Part shown: piece after piece, positions 38,758 through 47,014 of the stretch
Position numbering within the stretch: the first letter of the stretch is position 1
Layout of the letters: the number at the start of each line of letters is the position of its first letter
Assembly: GCF_036885605.1 (NCBI RefSeq)
Contig: NZ_CP142523.1
Span: 2,418,001-2,482,000 of the forward strand
DNA length: 64,000 bases
Reading direction: 5' to 3'
DNA from: Janthinobacterium sp. TB1-E2
GTDB taxonomy: Bacteria; Pseudomonadota; Gammaproteobacteria; Burkholderiales; Burkholderiaceae_D
Program-made: the position numbers and the translations under genes
The notes under the pieces: generated by a model
Databases searched by the model: none
What the model was told of the DNA's origin: nothing
Seen by the model: the letters and a program-made list of their open reading frames with translations, nothing else

Positions 38758-38768
38758 AGCTTGACTCT

Positions 38769-40085
38769 ATGAATCCGAAATTGCTGTTCTGGGTACCGGC
38801 CGCCTTGCGCATGGTGCTGGCGCTGCTGGGCGTGGCCGTCGTCTGGTATCTGTTTGGCGCCACGTATGCGCTGGGCATCGCCTTCGTGCTGATGGCCATG
38901 ATGGTGTTCGTACAGCTGTCGTATCTGTTCCAGCTGAGTAACTGGCTGGACAATCCGCAAAGCGCCAAGCTGCCCGACGGCTGGGGCGCCTGGACCAGCA
39001 TTTTCGCGCGCCTGTACCGCATGCGCCGCGACGACGAGAAAAACCAGGCCGAGCTGACGGAATGGCTGGCGCGTTTCCGCCAGGCCATGCACCTGCTGCC
39101 CGACGGCGTCGTCATCATGGACGACGTGCTGTTCCTCGAATGGTGCAACCCGGCCGCCGAGAAACACCTGGGTCTCACGCACGAGCGCGACAAGGGCATG
39201 CGCGTGACCAACCTGATCCGCAGCCCCGAGTTCATGGATTACATCATCCTGGGCCGCTACGACCAGCCGCTGACGATCACCTTCCGCAACCGCAAGCTGA
39301 TCGTGCAAATCATTCCATTCGAGAACCGCCGCCAGATCCTCGTCACGCACGATGTGACGGAGACGGAACGCATCGAAATGATGCGTCGCGACTTCATCGC
39401 CAACGCGTCGCACGAATTGCGCACGCCACTCACAGTCATCGTCGGCTTCCTGGAAATCGCTTCCGCCGAGCTGGATCTGGACGCCACCACGCGCGCCTCC
39501 CACCTCAAGCTGATGACGGAGCAGGGGCACCGCATGCAGCATCTGATCGAGGACATGCTGACATTGTCGCGCCTGGAGTCGGTCGACTACCCGCTGCGCC
39601 CCGAGCCCGTGGATATCAAGAAACTGATGCAGCAAGTCTTGCGCGACGCCAAGGGCTTGTCAGCCGGCAAGCATGAAGTGACCATGGAATGCGACGGCCC
39701 TGACGTGCTGGGCAGCTATGACGAGCTGTACAGCGCCTTCGGCAACCTGGCGTCGAACGCCGTGCGCTACACGCCGGCCGGCGGCACCATCACCTTGCGC
39801 TGGCAGGATGGCCCGGCGGGACCGCAATTCATTGCGCAAGATACGGGCATCGGCATCAGCCAGGAGCATATTTCGCGCCTGACGGAACGTTTCTACCGCG
39901 TCGACAAGAGCCGTTCGCGCGAAACCCAGGGCACGGGCCTGGGCCTGGCCATCGTCAAGCACGTGCTGCTGCGCCATGGCGGTACGCTGGCTATCCAGTC
40001 CGTGGCCGACAAGGGCAGCAGCTTCATCGTCAGCATGCCCAAGTCCGTCGTCACGCCGCTGCAGGGCGAACTGCTGGTCAAGTAA
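38769..40085 (+). CDS. phoR: Phosphate sensor histidine kinase PhoR
   Basis: Membrane kinase of 438 residues with two closely spaced N-terminal helices (about residues 10-55) and little periplasmic sequence, as expected for PhoR. A charged linker, a PAS domain (about 95-200), and a HisKA domain with His215 in NASHELRTPLTVIVGFLE follow. The HATPase has NLASNAVRYTP, DTGIGISQEH and GTGLGLAIVKHV. It is the last gene of the pst-pho block. A 77-bp gap precedes the EgtB-like gene. Confidence 0.96.
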   Translation: MNPKLLFWVPAALRMVLALLGVAVVWYLFGATYALGIAFVLMAMMVFVQLSYLFQLSNWLDNPQSAKLPDGWGAWTSIFARLYRMRRDDEKNQAELTEWLARFRQAMHLLPDGVVIMDDVLFLEWCNPAAEKHLGLTHERDKGMRVTNLIRSPEFMDYIILGRYDQPLTITFRNRKLIVQIIPFENRRQILVTHDVTETERIEMMRRDFIANASHELRTPLTVIVGFLEIASAELDLDATTRASHLKLMTEQGHRMQHLIEDMLTLSRLESVDYPLRPEPVDIKKLMQQVLRDAKGLSAGKHEVTMECDGPDVLGSYDELYSAFGNLASNAVRYTPAGGTITLRWQDGPAGPQFIAQDTGIGISQEHISRLTERFYRVDKSRSRETQGTGLGLAIVKHVLLRHGGTLAIQSVADKGSSFIVSMPKSVVTPLQGELLVK

Positions 40086-40162
40086 GCGAGGGAAGGGGAG
40101 GACTTCTTCCCTGTTTCCTCTGCGACTAGTGCAAGGTTGGCATAAGTCGTTACAATCAGGCC

Positions 40163-41359
40163 ATGACTTTAATCAACACCTCTTTTCGCCACGCCGGCGC
40201 GCAACAACTGGCCCAGTCGCTGCAGGCTGCGCGCCACGCTACTTTATCGCTGTTCGACTGTTACGTTACTGCCGGCCTGGACGTGGTGGCCGGCATGCCC
40301 CGTCATCCGCGCCTCAATCCGCCCTTGTGGCAACTCGCACAGATCGCCTGGTTTGCCGAATGGTACATCCTGCGCGAAGCCGCTTCCAGCCATCCGGCCG
40401 ACGCCATTTATAACTCGCTACTGACGCGCGGCGACGACTTGTTCGACGCCAACATGGTGGCGCACCGTACGCGCTGGAAGCTGGAATTGCCCAGTCCGGG
40501 CGCCGTGAAGACGTATTGCCGCGAAGTGCTCGACCGGGTGCTCGATAAACTGTCGCGCGAAGCCAATGTCGACAGCGCCCTGGCGCCGTACCGTCTGGCC
40601 TTGGTGCACGAAGACTTGTGTGGCGAGGAAATGCTGGCCGGCCTGCAATGGCTGGGCCTGGAAGCGCCGGAATCGCTGGCTGCCAGCCCGGCTTTGCCAC
40701 CAGGCGCGGGCGAGATCGCTTTTCCAGGTGGCACCATCGAACTGGGCTCGCCGCGCGGGGCCGGGTTTGCCTTCGACAATGAATCGCCGCCTTATGCCTG
40801 CTACGTGCCGCCGTTTTCCATCGATGCCTGCGCCGTATCGAACGCCCAGTTTGCCGATTTTGTCGCCGACGGCGGCTACCAGAACCGCCAGTTCTGGAGC
40901 GCGGCCGGCAGCGCCTGGCTGATGCAGCAGGAGCGCTCGTCGCCACTGTACTGGCTGCGCGAAGCAACGCAGTGGCGCACCATGCGTTTCGGTCAGCGCA
41001 CGACCTTGCCGCCGAATGAAGCCGTGCGCCACATCAACCTGTATGAAGCGCAGGCGTACTGCGCCTGGGCGGGGCGCCGCCTGGCGACCGAGGCGGAATG
41101 GGAGTATGCTGCGCTGTCCGGCCACCCGCGCTTCCACTGGGGCCAGGTGTGGGAGTGGACGGCGACGCCGTTCGAACCGTATCCGGGCTTTGCGGTCGAT
41201 GCCTGGCGCGAATATTCGGCGCCGTATTTCATGCAGCACCAGGTGCTGCGCGGCGCCGCCTTCGCCACGCCGCCGCGCCTGCATTCGCCCCGCATGCGCG
41301 CTTTCCACGCGCCCGAACGGGGCGACGTCTTTGCCGGCCTGCGCACTTGCGCCTGGTAA
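40163..41359 (+). CDS. EgtB/SenA-like sulfoxide synthase homologue with degenerate iron site
   Basis: Protein of 398 residues with the EgtB layout. The N-terminal DinB-like helical bundle (about 10-170) is followed by a formylglycine-generating-enzyme-like (SUMF1) domain (about 180-398) containing VSNAQFADFVADGGY, EAQAYCAWAGRRLATEAEWEYA, WEWTATPFEPYPGF and VLRGAAFATP. EgtB and SenA join a thiol or selenol to trimethylhistidine using iron held by three histidines. Here those positions read Q60 (LAQIAWF), H149 and C153 (VHEDLCGEE), so only one histidine is kept. The protein is therefore either a binding protein or an enzyme with altered metal use. No SenB-type glycosyltransferase or EgtD-type methyltransferase gene lies nearby. 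A helicase gene follows after 35 bp. Confidence 0.8.
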   Translation: MTLINTSFRHAGAQQLAQSLQAARHATLSLFDCYVTAGLDVVAGMPRHPRLNPPLWQLAQIAWFAEWYILREAASSHPADAIYNSLLTRGDDLFDANMVAHRTRWKLELPSPGAVKTYCREVLDRVLDKLSREANVDSALAPYRLALVHEDLCGEEMLAGLQWLGLEAPESLAASPALPPGAGEIAFPGGTIELGSPRGAGFAFDNESPPYACYVPPFSIDACAVSNAQFADFVADGGYQNRQFWSAAGSAWLMQQERSSPLYWLREATQWRTMRFGQRTTLPPNEAVRHINLYEAQAYCAWAGRRLATEAEWEYAALSGHPRFHWGQVWEWTATPFEPYPGFAVDAWREYSAPYFMQHQVLRGAAFATPPRLHSPRMRAFHAPERGDVFAGLRTCAW

Positions 41360-41394
41360 CGGCGCAGAGAGTAGCAACCATTTCAGGAATTCTT

Positions 41395-43341
41395 TTGAGT
41401 ACAGATAACGCCCCGCAGTTCATTCCCAAACGCATCACGCCCACGCCGGAGCAGGTCGCCATCCAGACGGCGCAAAAGAAGGTGGTCTTGATCGACGCCA
41501 ATGCCGGCGCGGCCAAGACGACGACCCTGGCCCTGCGCCTGGCCGAAGCGCTGCACCGGGGACGCGCGCCCGAACGCATGCTGGCCCTCGTCTTCACGGA
41601 AGCGGCGCGCGTGGCCCTGCGCCAGCGCCTGCTGGAAGTGGGTGTGCCGCTCGGTGTCGTCAAGCGCCTGACGGTCGACACCTTCGACGCCTTTGCCGCC
41701 AAGGTGCTGTTGCAGCTGGAAAACATGCAGGTGGCAGCCATGCGCAGCGATGAAGAGCTGCGCCCGATTGCCTGGGAAGCGCTGGAAGTCGTGTCGGAAA
41801 AATATGCTCACCGCTATCCGCTGGAAATCAACACGACGAACGGGGCCATCGCCGAATTCTTGAAATTGCAGCTGCGCACCAAGGCGCGCCTCGATTTCCA
41901 GAATCCTGACTTCGAGAGCAATTCCCTGGACGACAACCTGGAGCTGCTGGGCATGTCGCGCACGCATTACCTGTGGCTGCGCGAATATGAAGGCTTGCGC
42001 GGCGCCGACACGGGCGACATCCAGTTCCGCGCACCGTTCGACGCCACCTACGACCTCGTGCGCATGCTCGACGGCGACGAGCCGCTGCGCCAGCAATTGC
42101 CGGCCTTCCAGATCATCGTGGCCGATGAATTGCACGATTTGAATGAAGCGTCGTTCCGCCTGTTGACCATGCTGATACGCCGCGGCAACGCGTTTTTCTG
42201 CGGCGCCGGCGACAAGGATCAAGTCATTTACACGTGGTCGGGCGCCGACCACCGCTTCCTGCGCCAGCGCTTCGAGCAGGAATTCCCCACCTTGCAGCGC
42301 TTGCCATTGACGGCATCCTACCGCTACGGCCCGCAATTGGCGCAGGCCGTGGGCGTGCTGAAAAACAAGGCCAGCGTGTCGGCTCTCACGCGCGCCACCC
42401 ACATCGAGCTGCTCGAATATGACCACGCGCAGCCGCAGGCGTGCAGCGCCCAGCTGATCGCCGCGCTCGAACACGCGCATGCGGGCACGACGGCCATTTT
42501 GCTGCGCGACCGCGACCAGGCCATCCGCGTGGAAACGGCGCTGTTCCAGAGCGGCATCGCGTATGGCCTGGTGGACATGAACAGCTATCTGCTGAGCCTG
42601 GAAGTGCTGATGCTGCGCGGCATGGTTGCCATCGCCCGCAAGGATTTGCATGCGATCAAGAGCGGCCCGCGCCGCGGCGAGATCCTCGAAGCCCTGGTGG
42701 CGTTCGCGGAAATCCCGTTTACACGCGCGGAGCTGCAGCAAGCCAAGGCCGACGTGGCCAACTATCCCGACTTGCTGGAAGGCTTCTTGACGAACCAGCT
42801 GGCCAAGTCGCAGAACCAGGACAAGGCGGCGCTGACCCTGGCCGCCGTCGATTATCTGCGTGCGCTGCCTCCCGATGCGCTGGCGGGTGACGCGCTGCAG
42901 CACATCTTTGGCTTGATGCAGCTGGAACAGACGGCGCGCCGCATCTACGTCGATCCGGCCCAGGCGCGGGTTGTCGCCCGCTCCCTGCACGGTTTTATCG
43001 CCGTGTGCAGCGAAGCGGGCGTGGCGCTGGGCGGCTTTGCCGGCTGGCTGGGCGAGATGGAAGAGGCCGTGACGGTCTCGACCGGCAAGGCCAAGCTGGT
43101 CATCGCCTGCATCGACCAGATCAAGGGCCTCGAATACAACCATGTGATCTTGCCCTACCTGGCCGTCGACGAATTCCCGCGCAGCAAGACCGACCCGCTG
43201 GAAGAGGAAAACCGTTTCTATGTGGCCGCCACGCGCGCGCGCGACAGGCTCACCTTGCTCACGCCGGAGGATCCCGCCTACCGGAGCCGTTACATCGCCG
43301 CCCTGCAGCTGAAACAGAAGATTATTGCCTCAAAGTCATAG
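41395..43341 (+). CDS. UvrD-like superfamily 1 helicase, atypical
   Basis: Protein of 648 residues with superfamily 1 motifs in order: Q motif (TPEQVAIQ), Walker A ANAGAAKTTTL (35-45), Walker B VADELHDLN, motif III GAGDKDQVIYTWSGAD, motif IV TASYRYG, motif V IKGLEYNHVILPYL and motif VI YVAATRARDRLTL. Two features depart from UvrD/Rep. The residue before the Walker Lys is Ala instead of Gly, and motif II reads DELHD instead of DE(Y/F)QD. The start is TTG 41395, preceded by AGGA. The longer open frame back to 41098 is a shadow of the EgtB-like gene. The 35-bp spacing suggests an operon with that gene. Its DNA substrate is unknown. Confidence 0.83.
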   Translation: MSTDNAPQFIPKRITPTPEQVAIQTAQKKVVLIDANAGAAKTTTLALRLAEALHRGRAPERMLALVFTEAARVALRQRLLEVGVPLGVVKRLTVDTFDAFAAKVLLQLENMQVAAMRSDEELRPIAWEALEVVSEKYAHRYPLEINTTNGAIAEFLKLQLRTKARLDFQNPDFESNSLDDNLELLGMSRTHYLWLREYEGLRGADTGDIQFRAPFDATYDLVRMLDGDEPLRQQLPAFQIIVADELHDLNEASFRLLTMLIRRGNAFFCGAGDKDQVIYTWSGADHRFLRQRFEQEFPTLQRLPLTASYRYGPQLAQAVGVLKNKASVSALTRATHIELLEYDHAQPQACSAQLIAALEHAHAGTTAILLRDRDQAIRVETALFQSGIAYGLVDMNSYLLSLEVLMLRGMVAIARKDLHAIKSGPRRGEILEALVAFAEIPFTRAELQQAKADVANYPDLLEGFLTNQLAKSQNQDKAALTLAAVDYLRALPPDALAGDALQHIFGLMQLEQTARRIYVDPAQARVVARSLHGFIAVCSEAGVALGGFAGWLGEMEEAVTVSTGKAKLVIACIDQIKGLEYNHVILPYLAVDEFPRSKTDPLEEENRFYVAATRARDRLTLLTPEDPAYRSRYIAALQLKQKIIASKS

Positions 43342-43434
43342 ATCTTTTGCCGTGTGGCCGCTTTTTGCGAAAGACGAAAGCGGGCATACTGGACTGGTGT
43401 GATTGACAGCAATCTAACCAGACAGGAGTGAAGC

Positions 43435-44349
43435 ATGAAGATTTTCTTGACAGGCGCGGCAGGTTTCATCGGCAGTTCCATCGCGGCGGGCCTCGTGAGC
43501 GCCGGCCACCAGGTGACGGGCCTCGTGCGCAAGCCAGAGCAGGTGGCCGAGCTGGCCACCATCGGTGTGTTGGGCGTGCACGGCGATTTGAACGACCGCG
43601 CATTGCTCATCGAGCAGGCGAAGGCGGCGGACGCCGTCATCAATGCGGCCAGCAGCGACCACCGGGGCGCCGTCGAGGCGATCCTTGAAGCGCTGGCCGG
43701 CACCAACAAGGTGTTTCTGCACACGAGCGGCTCGTCCATCGTGGGCGATGCGTCGGGCGGCGAGGGTACGGAACAGATTTACTTTGAAGACAAGCTGCCG
43801 GCACCGACGGCTGACAAGGCGGCCCGGGTCGCCATCGATGACCTGGTGCTGGCCAGCGCAGGCAAGGGCGTGCGCGCGAGCGTGCTGTGCAACACCCTGA
43901 TCTACGGCCACGGCGCCTTGCCGCGCGACAGCGTGCAATTGCCCCGCTTATTGAAACAGGCGCGCAAGAGCGGCATCGTGCGCCACGTGGGGCCGGGCCG
44001 CAATAGTTGGTCCAACGTGCACGTCGACGATGTCGTCAGCCTGTATCTGCTGGCGCTGGAAAAGTCGCCGGCCGGCACGTTTTACTTCGTTGAATCGGGC
44101 GAAGCGGCTTTCCGCGACATGACGGCCGCCATCGCCACCGCACTGGACCTGGGACCTGCGCAGGACTGGCCGCTGCCGGAAGCGATTGCCGAATGGGGCT
44201 ACGAGATGGCTTCCTACGGCCTCGGCTCCAACAGCCGCGTGCGCGGCGAGCGTGCACGCAAGCTGCTGGGCTGGCAGCCGCAGGGTCCGTCCGTGCTGGA
44301 GTGGATCGAGAACGATATGCTTAAGCCGCCGCACGCCACCGCCGGTTGA
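43435..44349 (+). CDS. NAD(P)-dependent epimerase/dehydratase-like SDR
   Basis: Extended short-chain dehydrogenase-like protein of 304 residues. The N-terminal GAAGFIGSSIAAGLVSAGHQV is the nucleotide-binding Rossmann loop (GxxGxxG). LHTSGSSIVGD holds the serine region and NVHVDDVVSLYLLALEKS is a family motif. The usual Y-x-x-x-K pair is not obvious, so catalysis may be altered. The ribosome-binding site is AGGAG. The substrate cannot be assigned. It stands alone upstream of a candidate small RNA. Confidence 0.8.
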   Translation: MKIFLTGAAGFIGSSIAAGLVSAGHQVTGLVRKPEQVAELATIGVLGVHGDLNDRALLIEQAKAADAVINAASSDHRGAVEAILEALAGTNKVFLHTSGSSIVGDASGGEGTEQIYFEDKLPAPTADKAARVAIDDLVLASAGKGVRASVLCNTLIYGHGALPRDSVQLPRLLKQARKSGIVRHVGPGRNSWSNVHVDDVVSLYLLALEKSPAGTFYFVESGEAAFRDMTAAIATALDLGPAQDWPLPEAIAEWGYEMASYGLGSNSRVRGERARKLLGWQPQGPSVLEWIENDMLKPPHATAG

Positions 44350-44421
44350 TGCAGCTCAGCAAAACCGCACCAGTGTGCGCTAGCGAACGGTGCTGTTTTG
44401 CGATCGGGAGTATGATGGCTT

Positions 44422-44613
44422 TGCTTGGTTGAGACGCACTGCCGTGAAGTTGGCGGCATGTTCGATCTTCCAGCAGGTCAGCCGGTCGCCTCAAGGATCG
44501 GCACCAGATTTCCGCCGCCGGCGCCGTTTGCGCTCTGCTGCTGTGCACTGCCACTCCAGGTCGCGGTGTGTGCTGCGAACCCCTTCAAGGCCGGCCTAGC
44601 CGGTCTTTTTTTT
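44422..44613 (+). ncRNA. Candidate small RNA, rod-shaped and 6S-like in size
   Basis: A 393-bp gap without a convincing gene holds a possible -10 TATGAT (44411-44416), followed 170-190 bases later by a strong terminator. The predicted transcript can fold as one long irregular rod. CTTGG near the start pairs with CAAGG before the terminator, GCAC (44436-44439) with GTGC, TGGC with GCCA, and CAGCAG (44471-44476) with CTGCTG (44535-44543). Length and shape resemble 6S RNA, but I could not recognise the conserved central bubble, and the -35 is poor. An open frame (44425-45126) crosses the region but is judged to start only at 44743. Confidence 0.4.
44587..44613 (+). terminator. Strong Rho-independent terminator
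   Basis: Stem GGCCGGC / GCCGGTC with a CTA loop is followed by nine T residues. It lies 240 bp after the preceding gene and 130 bp before the next, so it most likely ends a separate small transcript. Confidence 0.8.
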
Positions 44614-44742
44614 GCCTGTTTTTTGTCTGTTGTTTCTGCCGTTGCGCCATTCACCGCCACCTGTCCGCCATTCGCCGAAGCGCTGTTTTCGCGCGCCCGA
44701 AATCCGCGTATCTTTACGATCAACCAACTTCAAGGGGTGACC

Positions 44743-45126
44743 GTGAAACCTGAACCAGCGTATTACCGCCGTACCCAGCTGCTGTGGGGCGTGCTGCTGA
44801 TCGCCATCGGCGCCATCATCCTGCTGGACCGGCTCGATGTGATCTATCTCCATGACTACTATGCACTATGGCATTATTGGCCAGTGATACTGGCCGTCTT
44901 CGGCCTCAACAAGCTGCTCACGCCCGTGTCCGCCAAGCAGGTGCTGAGCGGCCTGTGGCTGATCTTCTTCGCCGCCTGGTGGTATGTGTCGTATGAAGAA
45001 CTGTGGAACTTGAATTTCTACAATAGCTGGCCAGCCTTGCTGATCGCCTGGGGCGTGGGCCTCGTGCTCGAACCGCTGTTGAACAAACATTTTATTGCCT
45101 ACCAGGAGTCCGAGCATGAAAAATAG
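44743..45126 (+). CDS. LiaI/LiaF-type transmembrane protein (DUF5668-like)
   Basis: Membrane protein of 127 residues with about four helices in a hairpin-like repeat (WGVLLIAIGAIILLDRL, HYWPVILAVFGLNKLL, LSGLWLIFFAAWWYV, WPALLIAWGVGLVL). This is the pattern of the LiaI-LiaF-like transmembrane region. The start is GTG 44743 behind AAGGGG. The longer frame upstream runs through the small-RNA terminator and is rejected. It overlaps the next gene by 11 bp and begins the four-gene envelope-sensing operon. Confidence 0.78.
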   Translation: MKPEPAYYRRTQLLWGVLLIAIGAIILLDRLDVIYLHDYYALWHYWPVILAVFGLNKLLTPVSAKQVLSGLWLIFFAAWWYVSYEELWNLNFYNSWPALLIAWGVGLVLEPLLNKHFIAYQESEHEK

Positions 45127-45931
45127 ACCGCCGCTGCACTCGCCATCGCAGATCGTGCTGGGCGTCATCGTCATCGGCCTGGGGCTGCTGTTCCTGCTCG
45201 ATAACCTCGGCTTCATCAATGTGCGCTATACCTTCCGTTTCTGGCCGACCATCCTCATCATTTTCGGCTTGCTGAAAATATCGCAAAGCCATTCCCGCTC
45301 CGGCTACATCGTCGGCGGCGTGATGGTCTTGCTGGGCCTGAGCTGGACCTTGAAAGCCATGGGATTGTTCTACATCAACTGGAGCATGCTGTGGCCGCTG
45401 CTCATCATTGCCGCCGGCGTGGCCGTCGTGTCGAAATCCCTGCCCGGCGGGCGGCAGCGCCAGCGCCGCCGGCACTTTGAGGCACCGCCCGATGCCAGCG
45501 CCGCGCCTGACGCATTCGGCCAGGCCAGGAATGGCGCCGTATCCCTGGACAAGGAACCGGCCGATGCCACTGCAGCGCCCGGCGCCGGCAGCCAGGCGGA
45601 CGACGACAGCATCATCGAAGTGACGGCCATCCTGGGCGGCTATGTGCGGCGCGTGTCGTCGCAGCGCTTCAGGGGCGGCGATATCAACGTCATCATGGCC
45701 GGCTGCGAAATCGACTTGCGCCAGGCATCGATCGAAGGCGAAGCCGTGCTCAACGTATTTGCCCTGTGCGGCGGCGTCACCATCAAGATCCCGCCCGACT
45801 GGAGCGTGGTCCTGCAGGGCACGCCCATCCTTGGCGGCTTCGAAGAAAAGACCATCGTGCCGCCGAACCAGAACAAGCGTTTGTACGTGACGGGCTACGC
45901 CATCATGGGCGGCCTGGAAATCCGCAACTAG
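45116..45931 (+). CDS. LiaF-like membrane protein
   Basis: Protein of 271 residues. The N-terminal half has four membrane helices related to the preceding gene (IVLGVIVIGLGLLFLLDNLGF, FWPTILIIFGLLKI and so on). A variable Arg/Ala linker follows (about residues 108-165), then a C-terminal beta-helix-like domain (ILGGYVRRVSSQRFRGGDINVIMAGCEIDLRQ ... GTPILGGFEEKT). That domain is the cell-wall-active-antibiotic-response domain of LiaF/YvqF. The ribosome-binding site is AGGAG. Its neighbours are a LytS-type kinase and a LytTR regulator, so it probably modulates their signalling in response to the cell envelope. Confidence 0.82.
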   Translation: MKNRPPLHSPSQIVLGVIVIGLGLLFLLDNLGFINVRYTFRFWPTILIIFGLLKISQSHSRSGYIVGGVMVLLGLSWTLKAMGLFYINWSMLWPLLIIAAGVAVVSKSLPGGRQRQRRRHFEAPPDASAAPDAFGQARNGAVSLDKEPADATAAPGAGSQADDDSIIEVTAILGGYVRRVSSQRFRGGDINVIMAGCEIDLRQASIEGEAVLNVFALCGGVTIKIPPDWSVVLQGTPILGGFEEKTIVPPNQNKRLYVTGYAIMGGLEIRN

Positions 45932-45937
45932 GCGCGC

Positions 45938-47014
45938 ATGTCCGGACCCTTGTCGAAGCGGCGCGGCGCCGTGGTGGTGTTCCTGGTCTGCATCGCGCTG
46001 GGCCTGGCCCTGGCCTCCATCTTGGCCAGGGTGGCGCACGCGCCTTGGCTCAATGCGATGCTGCTGGTGGTACCCGCCACGCTCGTGTATGCGATCGGCT
46101 CGGGGTTTTCCGCGTTTTATTTGTGCCGCGCCTATCCCTTGCACGCCCGCCATCCGTTCGCCATTGCCAGCGTGATGGGCGTGGCGGCCCTGTTCGCGGG
46201 CTTGCTGTGGGCGACCCTGCTGCAATTTTTGAACAGCGTCAGCCTGTTGACGGAACAGCACTGGCTGGGCGTGAACCTGACGCCATCGCTGCTGGCCCTG
46301 TTCTTCGGCCTGGGCGCGCTGCTGTATTGCCTGGCCGCCGCCGTGCATTATCTGCTGCTCGAATTCGTGCGCGCCAGGATGGCCGAGCAGCGGGGCCTGG
46401 AAGCGCAGCTGATGGCGCAGGAAGCGCAACTGCGCATGCTGCGCACGCAGATCGATCCGCATTTCCTGTTCAACAGTCTGAACTCCATCAGCGCCCTGAC
46501 GTCTATCGATGCGGCGGGCGCGCGCCAGATGACGGTGCAACTGGCCAGTTTCTTTCGCCAGAGCCTGAGCCTGGAAGCGCACAAGCACATCACCGTGCAA
46601 GAGGAACTCGTGCTGATCCGCCACTTTCTCGCCATCGAACAAGTGCGTTTCGGCGCGCGCCTGCAGGTGGCGGAAAGCATCGACACTGCCGCGCTGGCGT
46701 GTCTGTTGCCGCCCATGCTGATACAGCCGCTCGTGGAAAATGCCGTCAAGCATGGTATCTGCGGCTTGACGGAGGGCGGCCTGATCGCCATCGAGGTCCG
46801 GCGCGCAGGCAGCTTGCTGCAGATCGCCGTGCGCAATCCCGTCGATGCGGATCAGGGGCCGGCGCGCGGCAACGGCGTGGGCCTGGAGAATGTGCGCCAG
46901 CGCCTGGCCGGTGCGTATGGCCACGAAGCGGGCGTGCATTGGGCGCGGCGCGGCGCGGCGTTTGAAGTAACGCTATCGATGCCGGCACAGACCGGCGACA
47001 CGGAGGAAGCATGA
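45938..47014 (+). CDS. LytS-type sensor histidine kinase
   Basis: Membrane kinase of 358 residues with four helices in the first 150 residues and no large external domain. The His_kinase domain has QIDPHFLFNSLNSI, with His175 as the likely phosphorylation site. PPMLIQPLVENAVKHGI and GNGVGLENVRQRL in the ATPase domain follow. It lies six bases after the LiaF-like gene and overlaps the regulator gene by four bases, so the two are a pair. Confidence 0.9.
   Translation: MSGPLSKRRGAVVVFLVCIALGLALASILARVAHAPWLNAMLLVVPATLVYAIGSGFSAFYLCRAYPLHARHPFAIASVMGVAALFAGLLWATLLQFLNSVSLLTEQHWLGVNLTPSLLALFFGLGALLYCLAAAVHYLLLEFVRARMAEQRGLEAQLMAQEAQLRMLRTQIDPHFLFNSLNSISALTSIDAAGARQMTVQLASFFRQSLSLEAHKHITVQEELVLIRHFLAIEQVRFGARLQVAESIDTAALACLLPPMLIQPLVENAVKHGICGLTEGGLIAIEVRRAGSLLQIAVRNPVDADQGPARGNGVGLENVRQRLAGAYGHEAGVHWARRGAAFEVTLSMPAQTGDTEEA

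Noticed and set aside
41098-41394. N-terminal extension of the UvrD-like gene
   Set aside because: It lies in another frame of the EgtB-like coding sequence. The SF1 Q motif begins just after TTG 41395.
44422-44613. tmRNA, 4.5S RNA or RNase P RNA
   Set aside because: None of their conserved motifs (for example GGTCAGGTCCGGAAGGAAGC of 4.5S RNA) is present.
44425-44742. N-terminal extension of the LiaI-like gene
   Set aside because: It runs through a strong terminator and Cys/Phe-rich sequence with no similarity to the family. GTG 44743 has a good ribosome-binding site.
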